From contig NZ_CP010803.1 in assembly GCF_000960975.1 (NCBI RefSeq), forward strand, positions 248,001 to 312,000: a stretch of DNA of 64,000 nt, read 5' to 3'. The notes under the pieces are model-generated. The model saw only the letters and a list, made by a program, of their open reading frames with translations. It was not told where the DNA came from and ran no database searches. Of the stretch, positions 1 to 12,085 are shown piece after piece. The stretch is from Martelella endophytica. GTDB taxonomy: Bacteria; Pseudomonadota; Alphaproteobacteria; Rhizobiales; Rhizobiaceae. The position numbers and the translations under genes were made by a program. Each line of letters begins with the position of its first letter. The first letter of the stretch is position 1.

Positions 1-1361
1 CCAACCACACGCTGCTGCCGGAAGCGCTGGAAACCTGGCCGGTTCCGCTGTTCGAGCGGCTGTTCCCGCGCCACATGCAGCTGATCTATGCCGTCAATGC
101 CAAGATCCTGCTGCACGCCCGCAAGGAGGCCGGCGCCAGCGACGAGGCGATCCGCCAGATCTCGCTGATCGACGAGGGCGGCGAACGGCGCGTGCGCATG
201 GGCAATATCGCCTTCCTCGGCTCGCACTCGATCAACGGCGTCTCGGCGTTGCATACCGAGCTGATGAAGGACACGGTGTTCTACAATCTTCACCGCCTTC
301 ATCCCGACCGCATCAACAACAAGACCAACGGCATTACGCCGCGCCGCTGGCTGAAGGAATGCAATCCGAAACTCACCGCGCTGATCCGTGAAACGATCGG
401 CGATGACTTCCTCGACGATGCCGAGAAGCTGCAGGCGCTCAACGACGTCGCCGAGGATTCAAGCTTCCAGGAGCGTTTCGAGGCCGTCAAGCGCGAGAAC
501 AAGGTCCGCCTTTCCAACCTCGTCGGCGAGCGGCTCGGAACCCGGATCGATCCGAACGCGATGTTCGACATCCAGATCAAGCGCATCCACGAATACAAGC
601 GCCAACTCCTCAACATCATCGAGGCTGTCGCGCTCTACGACCAGATCCGCTCGCATCCGGAAATGGACTGGGTACCGCGCGTCAAATTCTTCGCCGGCAA
701 GGCGGCGCCGAGCTATCACAACGCCAAGCTGATCATCAAGCTTGCCAATGACGTCGCCCGCGTGATCAACAACGACCCGTCGGTGCGCGGTCTTCTGAAG
801 ATCATCTTCGTGCCGAACTACAATGTCTCGACCGCCGAGGTGATGATCCCGGCCGCCGACCTGTCGGAGCAGATTTCGACGGCCGGCATGGAGGCATCCG
901 GCACCGGCAACATGAAGTTCGCGATCAACGGCGCGCTGACCATCGGCACGCTTGACGGCGCCAATGTCGAGATGCGCGACTGGGTCGGTGCGGAAAACAT
1001 CGTGATCTTCGGCCTGACCGCCGACGAGGTCGATGAAGCGCGTGCCAAGGGCCACAATCCGCGCGAGATCATCGAGGGTTCGAAGGAGCTGTCGCAGGCG
1101 CTCTCGGCGATCTCCTCCGGCGTGTTCTCGCATGACGATCCCGGCCGCTATACCGAGCTTGTCGGCGGGCTTTACGACCACGACTGGTTCATGGTCGCAG
1201 CCGACTTCGACGCCTATGCCGCCGCGCAACGTGAGGTGGATGCGATCTGGAACGATAAACCCGCCTGGAACGTTAAAGCCATTAGAAACACAGCCCGCAT
1301 GGGATGGTTCTCGTCCGACAGGGCCATCAGGGAGTACGCGCGGGATATCTGGAGAGTTTAA
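1..1361 (+). CDS. glgP: Glycogen phosphorylase, 5'-truncated by window edge
   Basis: C-terminal part of glycogen/alpha-glucan phosphorylase, which releases glucose-1-phosphate from glycogen using inorganic phosphate and a PLP cofactor. The frame is open from the first base, and the residues before the first ATG (position 75) read NHTLLPEALETWPV, typical of the family, so the gene begins outside the window. The PLP-binding region is visible as SGTGNMKF followed by NGALTIGTLDGANVE, and the RIHEYKRQLLN motif lies earlier. The C-terminus looks complete. The TAA stop (1359-1361) directly abuts the glgB start codon, so the two are almost certainly co-transcribed. Product, PLP site and operon position are all consistent; only the N-terminus is unseen. 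Confidence 0.97.
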   Translation, partial: NHTLLPEALETWPVPLFERLFPRHMQLIYAVNAKILLHARKEAGASDEAIRQISLIDEGGERRVRMGNIAFLGSHSINGVSALHTELMKDTVFYNLHRLHPDRINNKTNGITPRRWLKECNPKLTALIRETIGDDFLDDAEKLQALNDVAEDSSFQERFEAVKRENKVRLSNLVGERLGTRIDPNAMFDIQIKRIHEYKRQLLNIIEAVALYDQIRSHPEMDWVPRVKFFAGKAAPSYHNAKLIIKLANDVARVINNDPSVRGLLKIIFVPNYNVSTAEVMIPAADLSEQISTAGMEASGTGNMKFAINGALTIGTLDGANVEMRDWVGAENIVIFGLTADEVDEARAKGHNPREIIEGSKELSQALSAISSGVFSHDDPGRYTELVGGLYDHDWFMVAADFDAYAAAQREVDAIWNDKPAWNVKAIRNTARMGWFSSDRAIREYARDIWRV

Positions 1362-3575
1362 ATGAAAAAGCCGGAAACGGTCGACCCGGACAGGAGCCCG
1401 GACGACGCCCCGGCCAGGGGGGATATCGAAGCCATCCTGAACGCGACGCATGGCGACGCGTTCTCGGTCCTTGGAATCCAGAACATCGGCGGCGCCCATG
1501 CCGCGCGGTGCTTCATCCCGGGCGCGGAAACCGCCGAGGCGTTCGACCTCGAAGGTCAATCCCTCGGCAAGCTGCGCATGGTCGACGAGGCCGGGTTCTT
1601 CTCCGGCATCGTGAATGTCGAGGGCTTCGTTCCCGTCCGCTATCGCGCCACCCGCGGCAGTGATGAATGGTGGGTGACGGATCCCTACAGCTTCTGGCCG
1701 GTGCTCGGTCCGATGGACGATTATTTCGTCCGCGAGGGCTCTCATTTGCGGCTGTTCGACAAGCTCGGCGCCCATCCGATGACGCATCAGGAGGTGGAAG
1801 GATTTCACTTCGCCGTCTGGGCGCCGAACGCCCGCCGGGTGTCCGTCGTCGGCAGCTTCAACGGCTGGGACGGCCGCCGCCACATGATGCGGTTGCGCCG
1901 CGATTCCGGTGTCTGGGAAATCTTCGCCCCCGGCGTCGAGGCCGGACAGCCCTACAAGTTCGAGATCATCGGCGCGGACGGCAAGCTGCTGCCGCTGAAG
2001 GCCGACCCCTTTGCCCGCCGCAGCGAGCTTCGCCCGCAGACGGCATCCATCACGGCGCCCGAACTCGAGCAGGAATGGGATGACGAGGCCCATATCGAGG
2101 CTTGGGCATCGACCGACAAGCGCCGCAAGCCGATGGCGATCTATGAGGTCCATGCCGGATCATGGCAGCGCGCCGACGACGGTTCATTCCTATCGTGGGA
2201 TGAACTCGCCGACCGGCTGATCCCCTATTGCGTCGATATGGGTTTTACCCATATCGAGCTGCTACCGATTTCCGAATATCCCTACGACCCTTCCTGGGGC
2301 TACCAGACCACAGGTCTTTATGCGCCGACTGCCCGTTTCGGCGAGCCGGAGGGTTTTGCCCGTTTCGTCAATGGCTGCCACAAGGTCGGCATTGGCGTCA
2401 TCCTCGACTGGGTGCCGGCCCACTTCCCGACCGACGAACACGGGCTGAGAAACTTCGACGGCACGGCGCTTTACGAGCATGCCGATCCGCGCCAGGGCTT
2501 CCATCCCGACTGGAATACGGCGATCTACAATTTCGGCCGCACCGAGGTTGCCTCCTTCCTGCTGAACAACGCCATCTACTGGGGCGAGAAATTCCATGTC
2601 GACGGCCTGCGCGTCGATGCGGTCGCCTCGATGCTCTACCTCGACTATTCCCGCAAGCACGGCGAATGGGTGCCGAACGAGTACGGTGGCAATGCCAACC
2701 TCGCGGCGGTGCGATTCATCCAGGAAACCAACAAGGCCGTCTACGCGCAACAGTCGCAGATGATGACGATCGCCGAAGAGTCGACTTCGTGGCCGAAGGT
2801 TTCCCAACCGGTGCATGAGGGCGGCCTCGGCTTCGGCTTCAAGTGGAACATGGGCTTCATGCATGACACGCTGAGTTATTTCTCGCGCGAGCCAATCTTC
2901 CGCAAGCACCACCACCAGGAAATCACCTTCGGCATGCTCTATGCCTTTTCGGAAAACTATGTGCTGCCGCTCTCCCATGATGAGGTGGTGCACGGCAAGG
3001 GTTCGCTGATTGCCAAGATGGCCGGCGACGACTGGCAGAAATTCGCCAATCTTCGCGCCTATTACGCCTTCATGTGGGCCTATCCGGGCAAGAAGCTCCT
3101 GTTCATGGGCCAGGAATTCGCCCAGTGGAGCGAATGGAGCGAGGCCCGCGGACTCGACTGGAACCTGCTCCAGTACCACACCCACGAGGGCGTTCGCCGG
3201 CTGGTGCGCGACCTCAACTTCGCCTACAGGGCGAAACCCGCCCTTCATGCGCGCGATTGCGAGCCGGAAGGTTTCGAGTGGATCATCGTCGACGATCAGG
3301 ACAACTCTGTCTTTGCCTGGCAGCGCAAGGCTCCGGGCGAAAAGCCGGTTGTCGTCGTCTGCAATTTCACGCCGGTCCCGCGCGAGGGCTACCACGTACC
3401 CCTGCCGAAGGCGGGCGTCTGGCGCGAAATCCTGAATACCGACGCGGAGATCTACGGCGGCAGCGGCAAGGGCAATGGCGGGCGCGTGCGCGCCGACGTC
3501 CACGGCCATGGCGGGATTTCCGCCGCGCTGATCCTGCCACCGCTGGCAACCATCATGCTCGAACCGGAAGACTGA
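1362..3575 (+). CDS. glgB: 1,4-alpha-glucan branching enzyme GlgB
   Basis: Forms alpha-1,6 branches in glycogen. The 737-residue length is normal for a bacterial two-N-domain GlgB (N1, CBM48, GH13 barrel, C-terminal all-beta domain). Visible GH13 signatures are [13 protein letters not shown] (nucleophile Asp), [11 protein letters not shown] (acid/base Glu) and [12 protein letters not shown] (transition-state Asp); the CBM48 region has [20 protein letters not shown]. The start codon follows the glgP stop without a gap, suggesting translational coupling. It is the second visible gene of the glycogen operon. Confidence 0.97.
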   Translation: MKKPETVDPDRSPDDAPARGDIEAILNATHGDAFSVLGIQNIGGAHAARCFIPGAETAEAFDLEGQSLGKLRMVDEAGFFSGIVNVEGFVPVRYRATRGSDEWWVTDPYSFWPVLGPMDDYFVREGSHLRLFDKLGAHPMTHQEVEGFHFAVWAPNARRVSVVGSFNGWDGRRHMMRLRRDSGVWEIFAPGVEAGQPYKFEIIGADGKLLPLKADPFARRSELRPQTASITAPELEQEWDDEAHIEAWASTDKRRKPMAIYEVHAGSWQRADDGSFLSWDELADRLIPYCVDMGFTHIELLPISEYPYDPSWGYQTTGLYAPTARFGEPEGFARFVNGCHKVGIGVILDWVPAHFPTDEHGLRNFDGTALYEHADPRQGFHPDWNTAIYNFGRTEVASFLLNNAIYWGEKFHVDGLRVDAVASMLYLDYSRKHGEWVPNEYGGNANLAAVRFIQETNKAVYAQQSQMMTIAEESTSWPKVSQPVHEGGLGFGFKWNMGFMHDTLSYFSREPIFRKHHHQEITFGMLYAFSENYVLPLSHDEVVHGKGSLIAKMAGDDWQKFANLRAYYAFMWAYPGKKLLFMGQEFAQWSEWSEARGLDWNLLQYHTHEGVRRLVRDLNFAYRAKPALHARDCEPEGFEWIIVDDQDNSVFAWQRKAPGEKPVVVVCNFTPVPREGYHVPLPKAGVWREILNTDAEIYGGSGKGNGGRVRADVHGHGGISAALILPPLATIMLEPED

Positions 3576-3588
3576 GAGGGAGGGAAGG

Positions 3589-4851
3589 ATGAATAGCAGA
3601 GTTGGACATCCCCTGGCGCGCGACGCCATGGCCTATGTGCTTGCGGGCGGGCGTGGCAGCCGCCTCAAGGAACTGACCGATACCCGCGCCAAGCCCGCCG
3701 TCTATTTCGGCGGCAAGACGCGCATCATCGACTTCGCGCTGTCGAACGCGCTCAATTCCGGCATCCGCCGTATTGGCGTGGCGACACAGTACAAGGCGCA
3801 TTCGCTGATCCGCCACCTGCATCAGGGATGGAACTTCTTTCGGCCGGAGCGAAACGAAAGCTTCGACGTGCTGCCCGCATCGCAGCGCGTTTCGGAAACA
3901 CAGTGGTATGAGGGCACGGCCGACGCCGTCTACCAGAACATCGACATCATCGAGTCCTATGCGCCGGAATACATGATCATCCTGGCCGGCGATCATATCT
4001 ACAAGATGGACTACGAGCAGATGCTGCAGCAGCACGTCAACGAGGGGGCCGACATCACCATCGGCTGCCTCGAAGTGCCTGTGGAGGAGGCCAAGGGCTT
4101 CGGCGTCATGCATGTCGATGCCAGTGACAGGATCGTCGATTTCGTCGAGAAGCCGGCCAATCCGCCGGGCATTCCCGGCAATGAAAGCATGTCGCTCGCC
4201 TCGATGGGCATCTATGTCTTCAAGACGAAATTCCTGTTCGACTGCCTGATCCGCGACGCCGCCGATCCGACTTCCAGCCGCGACTTCGGCAAGGATATCG
4301 TTCCCTACATTGTCAAGAACGGCAAGGCCGTCGCCCACCGCTTCTCCAAGAGCTGTGTCAGGGCGTCGAACGAGGAAGAGTCCTACTGGCGCGATGTCGG
4401 CACGATCGATGCCTACTGGCAGGCCAATATCGACCTCACCGCCGTCGTTCCCGACCTCGACATCTATGACAAGTCCTGGCCGATCTGGTCCTATTCGGAA
4501 GTCACACCGCCGGCGAAGTTCGTGCATGACGATGAAAACCGTCGTGGCTCGGCGATCTCCTCGGTGGTTTCCGGCGATTGCATCATTTCCGGCTCGCAGC
4601 TCTACAAGAGCCTGCTCTTTACCGGCGTGCGCGCCAATTCCTATTCCCGCCTCGAAGGCGCCGTGATCCTGCCGCAGGTTTACATCGGCCGCCACGCGCG
4701 GCTTCGAAACGTGATCATTGACCACGGCGTGCGCATTCCCGAAGGCCTCGTCGTCGGCGAGGATCCCGAACACGACGCAAGGCGTTTCCGCCGTTCGGAA
4801 GGCGGCATCTGCCTCATCACACAGGCCATGATAGACAAACTGGATAACTGA
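3589..4851 (+). CDS. glgC: Glucose-1-phosphate adenylyltransferase GlgC
   Basis: Makes ADP-glucose, the activated precursor of glycogen, from ATP and glucose-1-phosphate; usually the allosterically controlled step. The protein has 420 residues. The N-terminal nucleotidyltransferase signature [20 protein letters not shown] is present, followed by [14 protein letters not shown] and the substrate-site region [10 protein letters not shown]. The C-terminal third looks like the left-handed beta-helix of the family ([25 protein letters not shown]). A strong purine-rich ribosome binding site (gagggaagg) precedes the ATG. It lies 13 bp after glgB and 3 bp before glgA. Confidence 0.97.
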   Translation: MNSRVGHPLARDAMAYVLAGGRGSRLKELTDTRAKPAVYFGGKTRIIDFALSNALNSGIRRIGVATQYKAHSLIRHLHQGWNFFRPERNESFDVLPASQRVSETQWYEGTADAVYQNIDIIESYAPEYMIILAGDHIYKMDYEQMLQQHVNEGADITIGCLEVPVEEAKGFGVMHVDASDRIVDFVEKPANPPGIPGNESMSLASMGIYVFKTKFLFDCLIRDAADPTSSRDFGKDIVPYIVKNGKAVAHRFSKSCVRASNEEESYWRDVGTIDAYWQANIDLTAVVPDLDIYDKSWPIWSYSEVTPPAKFVHDDENRRGSAISSVVSGDCIISGSQLYKSLLFTGVRANSYSRLEGAVILPQVYIGRHARLRNVIIDHGVRIPEGLVVGEDPEHDARRFRRSEGGICLITQAMIDKLDN

Positions 4852-4854
4852 CAC

Positions 4855-7927
<3,073 letters not shown>

Positions 7928-7934
7928 GAAGCGT

Positions 7935-9962
7935 ATGACCAGCAGTCGAGACAAAACGCCCGGTGTGAGGGTTTCAGACCGGGGCGTCGAATTTTCCGTG
8001 TATTCGGAAAACGCCTCCGGCATGGAGCTCTGCCTGTTCGACACGGCCGGCACGGAAACCGCGCGCCTGCCGATGGCGCATGAGCGCGGATCGCTGTTCT
8101 CGCTCTTCGTCGACGGACTGAAGCCGGGCCAGCGCTACGGTTACCGCGCCTATGGTCCGTGGGAGCCGATGCGCGGGCAATGGTTCGACCCCGCCAAGCT
8201 TCTCGTCGACCCCTATGCGCGGGAAATCGACCGGCCTTATGTCTTCGACGACAAGCTTCTGGAATTCGGCGTCGACACCGCCGACATCGTGCCGAGGGCG
8301 ATCGTCGTTGCCGATGCGCCCACCGCGCCCGGCCATATTCCCTTTCCCGATGGCGGCCTGATCTACGAGGCGAACATCAAGGCGTTGACGATGCTCAACC
8401 CGCACGTTCCCGAGAGCGTTCGCGGCACCGTCGCGGCGCTCGGCCATCCCGCCGTCATCGAACATCTTCAGACGCTCGGCGTCGATGCGATCGAGCTGAT
8501 GCCGGTCACCGCCTGGATCGACGAGCGCCACCTGAAGCCGCTCGGGCTCACCAATTCCTGGGGGTACAACCCGGTCACTTTCATGGCGCTCGACCCGCGG
8601 CTCTGCCCCGGTGGCTTTGCCGAACTGCGCGGCGCGGTCGAGGCCCTGCACGCGGCCGGCATTGGGGTGATCCTCGATCTCGTCTTCAACCACACCGGCG
8701 AAAGCGACCAGTTCGGCGGCGTGCTCAGCCTGCGCGGCCTCGACAGTCGCACCTATTATCGCCATGCGGCGGACGACCCATCGGTGCTGATCAATGACAC
8801 CGGCTGCGGCAACACGGTCGCCTGCGATCATCCGGTCGTCCGCGAGCTGATCCTCGACAGCCTGCGCACCTTCGTCACCCAGGCCGGCATTGATGGCTTC
8901 CGCTTCGATCTGGCACCGATCCTCGGCCGCACAGCGCAAGGCTTCGACACTCATGCCGAAACGCTGTCAGCGATCCTCACCGACCCGGTGCTGAAGGACC
9001 GCACGATGATTGCGGAGCCTTGGGACATCGGTCCGGGCGGCTATCAGCTCGGCCATTTCCCAGCGCCCTTCCTCGAGTGGAACGACCGGGCGCGCGATGA
9101 CCTGCGCCGTTTCTGGCGCGGCGACGAATATCTGACCGGCCGGCTTGCCGACGCGCTTTCCGGCTCGTCGCACATCTTCTCGGTGCGCGATGCGCATGTG
9201 ACGCGCTCGGTGAACTTCATTGCCGCCCATGACGGCTTCTCGCTTACCGACATCACCGCCTACGTGCACAAGCACAACGGCCCGAACGGCGAGAACAACC
9301 GCGACGGCCACGACGAGAACTATTCCTGGAACAACGGTATTGAGGGTGAGACGGACAATCCCGTCGTTCTGGAGCGGCGCAAGCAGGATGCGAAGGCACT
9401 GCTTGCCTCGCTCTTTGCCAGCCGCGGCGCGATCATGCTGAAGGCCGGCGACGAAGGCGGGCACAGCCAGAAGGGCAACAACAACGCCTATTGCCAGGAC
9501 AACGAGACCACCTGGCTCGACTGGAAGATGCTGGATTACGAGCTGATCGAGTATACCGCCATGCTCTCGGAAATGCGCAAGCGTTTCTCGGTATTTTCGG
9601 AGACCGAGTTCTTCGCCACCGGCGAGGTCGAATGGCTGAGGCCGGACGGCCAGGCGATGGCTGTCGCCGACTGGGAAGCTCCGCGATGCGACTGCCTCAG
9701 CGTCGTGCTTGACACCGAAGACCGGACCGCCGGCTACCGGACCCGGCTTGCGGTGCTGATCAACCGTTCGCACGAGGATGCGATCTTCACCCTGCCGGAG
9801 CGCGACGATCACGGCTGGCACATGGTTGTCGGCGAAAAGCAGGGCGCGGTCGACATCGCCCTTGCACCGAGATCGGTATCGTTTTATGCGGAGAAGCTTT
9901 CTGAAAACGGCTCGTGGACGGGCCTCGGGGCCGATGCGGCGGCACTCCACAGGGGAAACTGA
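7935..9962 (+). CDS. glgX: Glycogen debranching enzyme GlgX
   Basis: GH13 isoamylase-type enzyme that hydrolyses alpha-1,6 branches of phosphorylase limit dextrin. An N-terminal CBM48-like domain (GVEFSVYSENASGMELCLFD) is followed by the GH13 barrel with DGFRFDLAPILGR (nucleophile Asp), MIAEPWDIGPGGYQLG (acid/base Glu) and NFIAAHDGFSLTD. I chose the ATG at 7935, giving 675 residues, because it lies 7 bp after the pgm stop behind a weak gagaag site. The frame is open upstream to 7857, but that would overlap pgm by 70 bp and adds residues unlike the family. It is the last dedicated glycogen gene of the operon. Confidence 0.95.
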   Translation: MTSSRDKTPGVRVSDRGVEFSVYSENASGMELCLFDTAGTETARLPMAHERGSLFSLFVDGLKPGQRYGYRAYGPWEPMRGQWFDPAKLLVDPYAREIDRPYVFDDKLLEFGVDTADIVPRAIVVADAPTAPGHIPFPDGGLIYEANIKALTMLNPHVPESVRGTVAALGHPAVIEHLQTLGVDAIELMPVTAWIDERHLKPLGLTNSWGYNPVTFMALDPRLCPGGFAELRGAVEALHAAGIGVILDLVFNHTGESDQFGGVLSLRGLDSRTYYRHAADDPSVLINDTGCGNTVACDHPVVRELILDSLRTFVTQAGIDGFRFDLAPILGRTAQGFDTHAETLSAILTDPVLKDRTMIAEPWDIGPGGYQLGHFPAPFLEWNDRARDDLRRFWRGDEYLTGRLADALSGSSHIFSVRDAHVTRSVNFIAAHDGFSLTDITAYVHKHNGPNGENNRDGHDENYSWNNGIEGETDNPVVLERRKQDAKALLASLFASRGAIMLKAGDEGGHSQKGNNNAYCQDNETTWLDWKMLDYELIEYTAMLSEMRKRFSVFSETEFFATGEVEWLRPDGQAMAVADWEAPRCDCLSVVLDTEDRTAGYRTRLAVLINRSHEDAIFTLPERDDHGWHMVVGEKQGAVDIALAPRSVSFYAEKLSENGSWTGLGADAAALHRGN

Positions 9963-9971
9963 AAGACAGCC

Positions 9972-10460
9972 ATGCCCATCGAGATTTCGCTTTCCGACGT
10001 GAAGGGGTTCGTCGGCCATGAGGTCGGTGTGTCGCGCTGGTTCACCGTCGACCAGTCGATGATCGACACCTTCGCCAATGCAACCCTGGATCACCAGTTC
10101 ATCCACACCGACCCGGAGCGCGCCCGCGCCGAAACGCCGTTCGGCGGCACCATCGCCCACGGTTTCCTGACGCTCTCGCTGCTGTCGGCGATGAACTTCG
10201 ATTGCGTGCCGAAGGTCCGCGAACAGACCATGGGCATCAATTTCGGCTTCGACAAGGTGCGCTTCATGACGCCGGTGAAGAGCGGCGCGCAGGTGCGCGG
10301 CCATTTTGTGCTGAAGGACGCCCGCTTCCGGGGCGCCGAACTGCTCGCCATCAACTATGCCGTCAGCGTCGAGATCGAGGGCGAGCGCAAGCCGGCCCTC
10401 ACCGCCGACTGGATCACGCTCATCCAGTTCGACGCCGCCGACCGCCCGGAAACGGTGTAG
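9972..10460 (+). CDS. MaoC-like hotdog-fold dehydratase (NodN-like)
   Basis: A 162-residue single-hotdog protein of the MaoC / (R)-specific enoyl-CoA hydratase family. The hydratase signature is clear: DQSMIDTFANATLDHQFIHTDPERA with catalytic-type Asp and His, then PFGGTIAHGFLTLSLL. Family members hydrate trans-2-enoyl-CoA to (R)-3-hydroxyacyl-CoA, supplying polyhydroxyalkanoate or acting in other acyl-CoA pathways; the nodulation protein NodN belongs here. It lies 9 bp after glgX on the same strand, so it may share the glycogen transcript. A PHA link would make metabolic sense but is inference. Confidence 0.88.
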   Translation: MPIEISLSDVKGFVGHEVGVSRWFTVDQSMIDTFANATLDHQFIHTDPERARAETPFGGTIAHGFLTLSLLSAMNFDCVPKVREQTMGINFGFDKVRFMTPVKSGAQVRGHFVLKDARFRGAELLAINYAVSVEIEGERKPALTADWITLIQFDAADRPETV

Positions 10461-10462
10461 CC

Positions 10463-11518
10463 ATGGTCGCCAACGTTGCAATCCGTGCGGCCTTCGAACG
10501 GCAGGCGCGGGCCTGCGACGACCTCGGCTCTCCCTTCACCGCCCGTCTCTGCCGGCTTGCCGCCGACCAACTCTCGGGACCCGGCGAAATCGCCTCGCTT
10601 GTCGAAGCCTGGCCGGAAACCCGCGTCGTGGCGGATGCGCTGGCGCTGCGTTTCTGCGGCGCATTGCATGCGTTGAAACGGCAGGGTTATGCGCCGCTTG
10701 CCGCCGTCTACCCGCCGCAACAGGCCGATGACGGAAGCCTGTGGCAGGCTGTCGAACAGGCGCTTTCGCAACATCATGGCTTCATCGCCACCCGCATGGA
10801 ATCCGCGCCGCAGACGAACGAAGTGCGCCGCTCCGCAGCACTTTTTCCCGCCTTTGCCGCTATCGCCGCACGCTTCCCAGGCAAGCCGCTGATCCTGTCC
10901 GAGGTCGGCGCCTCAGCCGGGCTCAATCTGTTGTGGGACCGTTTCGGCTACCGGTTCGATGGCACGGACTATCTCCCGGCTTCGGGAGAAGCACCGTTCA
11001 CGACCGCGCCCGACTGGTCTGGCCCGCTGCCGCCGCATGCCGCAATCACCGTAAAAGAGCGTGCAGGCTGCGACCTCAATCCGCTTAGCGCCCAAAGTCC
11101 CGAAGATTGTGAACGCCTGCTGTCCTATATCTGGGCCGATCAGGCGGACCGGCTGGAAAGGACCGAAAAGGCCCTTCAGCTCGCCCGCGAAACCGACATC
11201 ACCGTCGAGAAGGCCGACGCCGTTTCGTGGCTTGATGAGCGGCTTGCAGCACCGCGCAGTGGCGCCGTTCATGTCGTCTATCACACCATCGCCTGGCAAT
11301 ATCTGCCGGACCACGCTCAGCGGGAGGGCCTGCGGCTGATCGCCGAGGCCGGCGCGCGCGCCGGCGAAGACGCACCGCTCTGCCATCTCGCCATGGAAGC
11401 CGATAACGCCGGCCGGGGTGCGGGATTGACGCTCACGGTTTGGCCGGACGGCGAGACCCACGCCCTCGGGCGCGCCGATTTTCACGGTCGCTGGGTCGAG
11501 TGGCAGGGGCTGGCATAG
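10463..11518 (+). CDS. DUF2332 family protein
   Basis: A 351-residue soluble protein starting with the ATG two bases after the maoC-like stop. I recognise the DUF2332 architecture: FERQARACDDLGSPFTARLC near the N-terminus, a central SEVGASAGLNLLWDRFGYRF motif resembling a glycine-rich nucleotide or SAM-type loop, and a C-terminal VVYHTIAWQYLP. No biochemical role is established that I can name. The tight spacing suggests co-transcription with the upstream hydratase. It is convergent with the sox operon, leaving only 24 bp between stops. Confidence 0.8.
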   Translation: MVANVAIRAAFERQARACDDLGSPFTARLCRLAADQLSGPGEIASLVEAWPETRVVADALALRFCGALHALKRQGYAPLAAVYPPQQADDGSLWQAVEQALSQHHGFIATRMESAPQTNEVRRSAALFPAFAAIAARFPGKPLILSEVGASAGLNLLWDRFGYRFDGTDYLPASGEAPFTTAPDWSGPLPPHAAITVKERAGCDLNPLSAQSPEDCERLLSYIWADQADRLERTEKALQLARETDITVEKADAVSWLDERLAAPRSGAVHVVYHTIAWQYLPDHAQREGLRLIAEAGARAGEDAPLCHLAMEADNAGRGAGLTLTVWPDGETHALGRADFHGRWVEWQGLA

Positions 11519-11542
11519 ACCAGTGCTCTCAGGCGATGAGTG

Positions 11543-12085
11543 TCAGAACGCCGCGTCCTTCGCACCCTGATCAAGCAGGGCAAAGACGTAAGGGGCGAAC
11601 GAGCGCCAGCATTCCACGCGAAAGGTGTTTTCGTCCTTGCGGTAGAGCACGATCTCGGCCTTGCCCAGCACGGTGCGGGTGACCTTGCCGACGGGGAATT
11701 TTTCCAGTCGCAGGTCGAGCGGGCTGCCCGCATTGAGCGTTGCCACCGCGCCCGGGCCATCGACCATGATCGCGACATTGCGATGGGAGATATCGACCGC
11801 GGAATAGGGCGCGGCTGCGGGGCCGAGAGCCTCGCCGAGATCGCCGCCGACCTCGTCGATCACCAGCCATTCGTCCGGGCCGAGCCAGAAGGCATAACGG
11901 CCATCGCCACGCGTCGCCGTCAGCGGCACGGTCGGCAGGCTGATGTCGAGCATGCCCGAAAGGCCTGCAACAGCCGCCTCGCCAGCCCGCAGAGAGAGCC
12001 GGCTCGCCGGGCCGGCCACGACCAGCCGGGCAAGCCCGGAACCGCCATAGACACCTTCGAGTGGCAGAGCGCGTTGTTCAGCCAT
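11543..12085 (-). CDS. soxG: Sarcosine oxidase gamma subunit
   Basis: Small subunit of heterotetrameric sarcosine oxidase, which demethylates sarcosine to glycine with transfer of the methylene group to tetrahydrofolate and production of hydrogen peroxide. I use the start at 12085 (MAEQRALPLEG, 180 residues), which overlaps the end of soxA by 8 bp in the usual coupled arrangement. An upstream in-frame extension to 12163 would run deep into soxA. The region AFWLGPDEWLVI followed by VDISHRNVAIMVDGPGA is typical of SoxG, which is distantly related to the GcvT folate domain. It is the last gene of the operon. Confidence 0.92.
   Translation of the reverse strand: MAEQRALPLEGVYGGSGLARLVVAGPASRLSLRAGEAAVAGLSGMLDISLPTVPLTATRGDGRYAFWLGPDEWLVIDEVGGDLGEALGPAAAPYSAVDISHRNVAIMVDGPGAVATLNAGSPLDLRLEKFPVGKVTRTVLGKAEIVLYRKDENTFRVECWRSFAPYVFALLDQGAKDAAF

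Noticed and set aside
459..2153. Long open frame on the minus strand opposite glgP/glgB
   Set aside because: Antisense shadow of two clear genes in GC-rich DNA; its translation is Arg/Asp/Val/Gly-biased with no recognisable domain.
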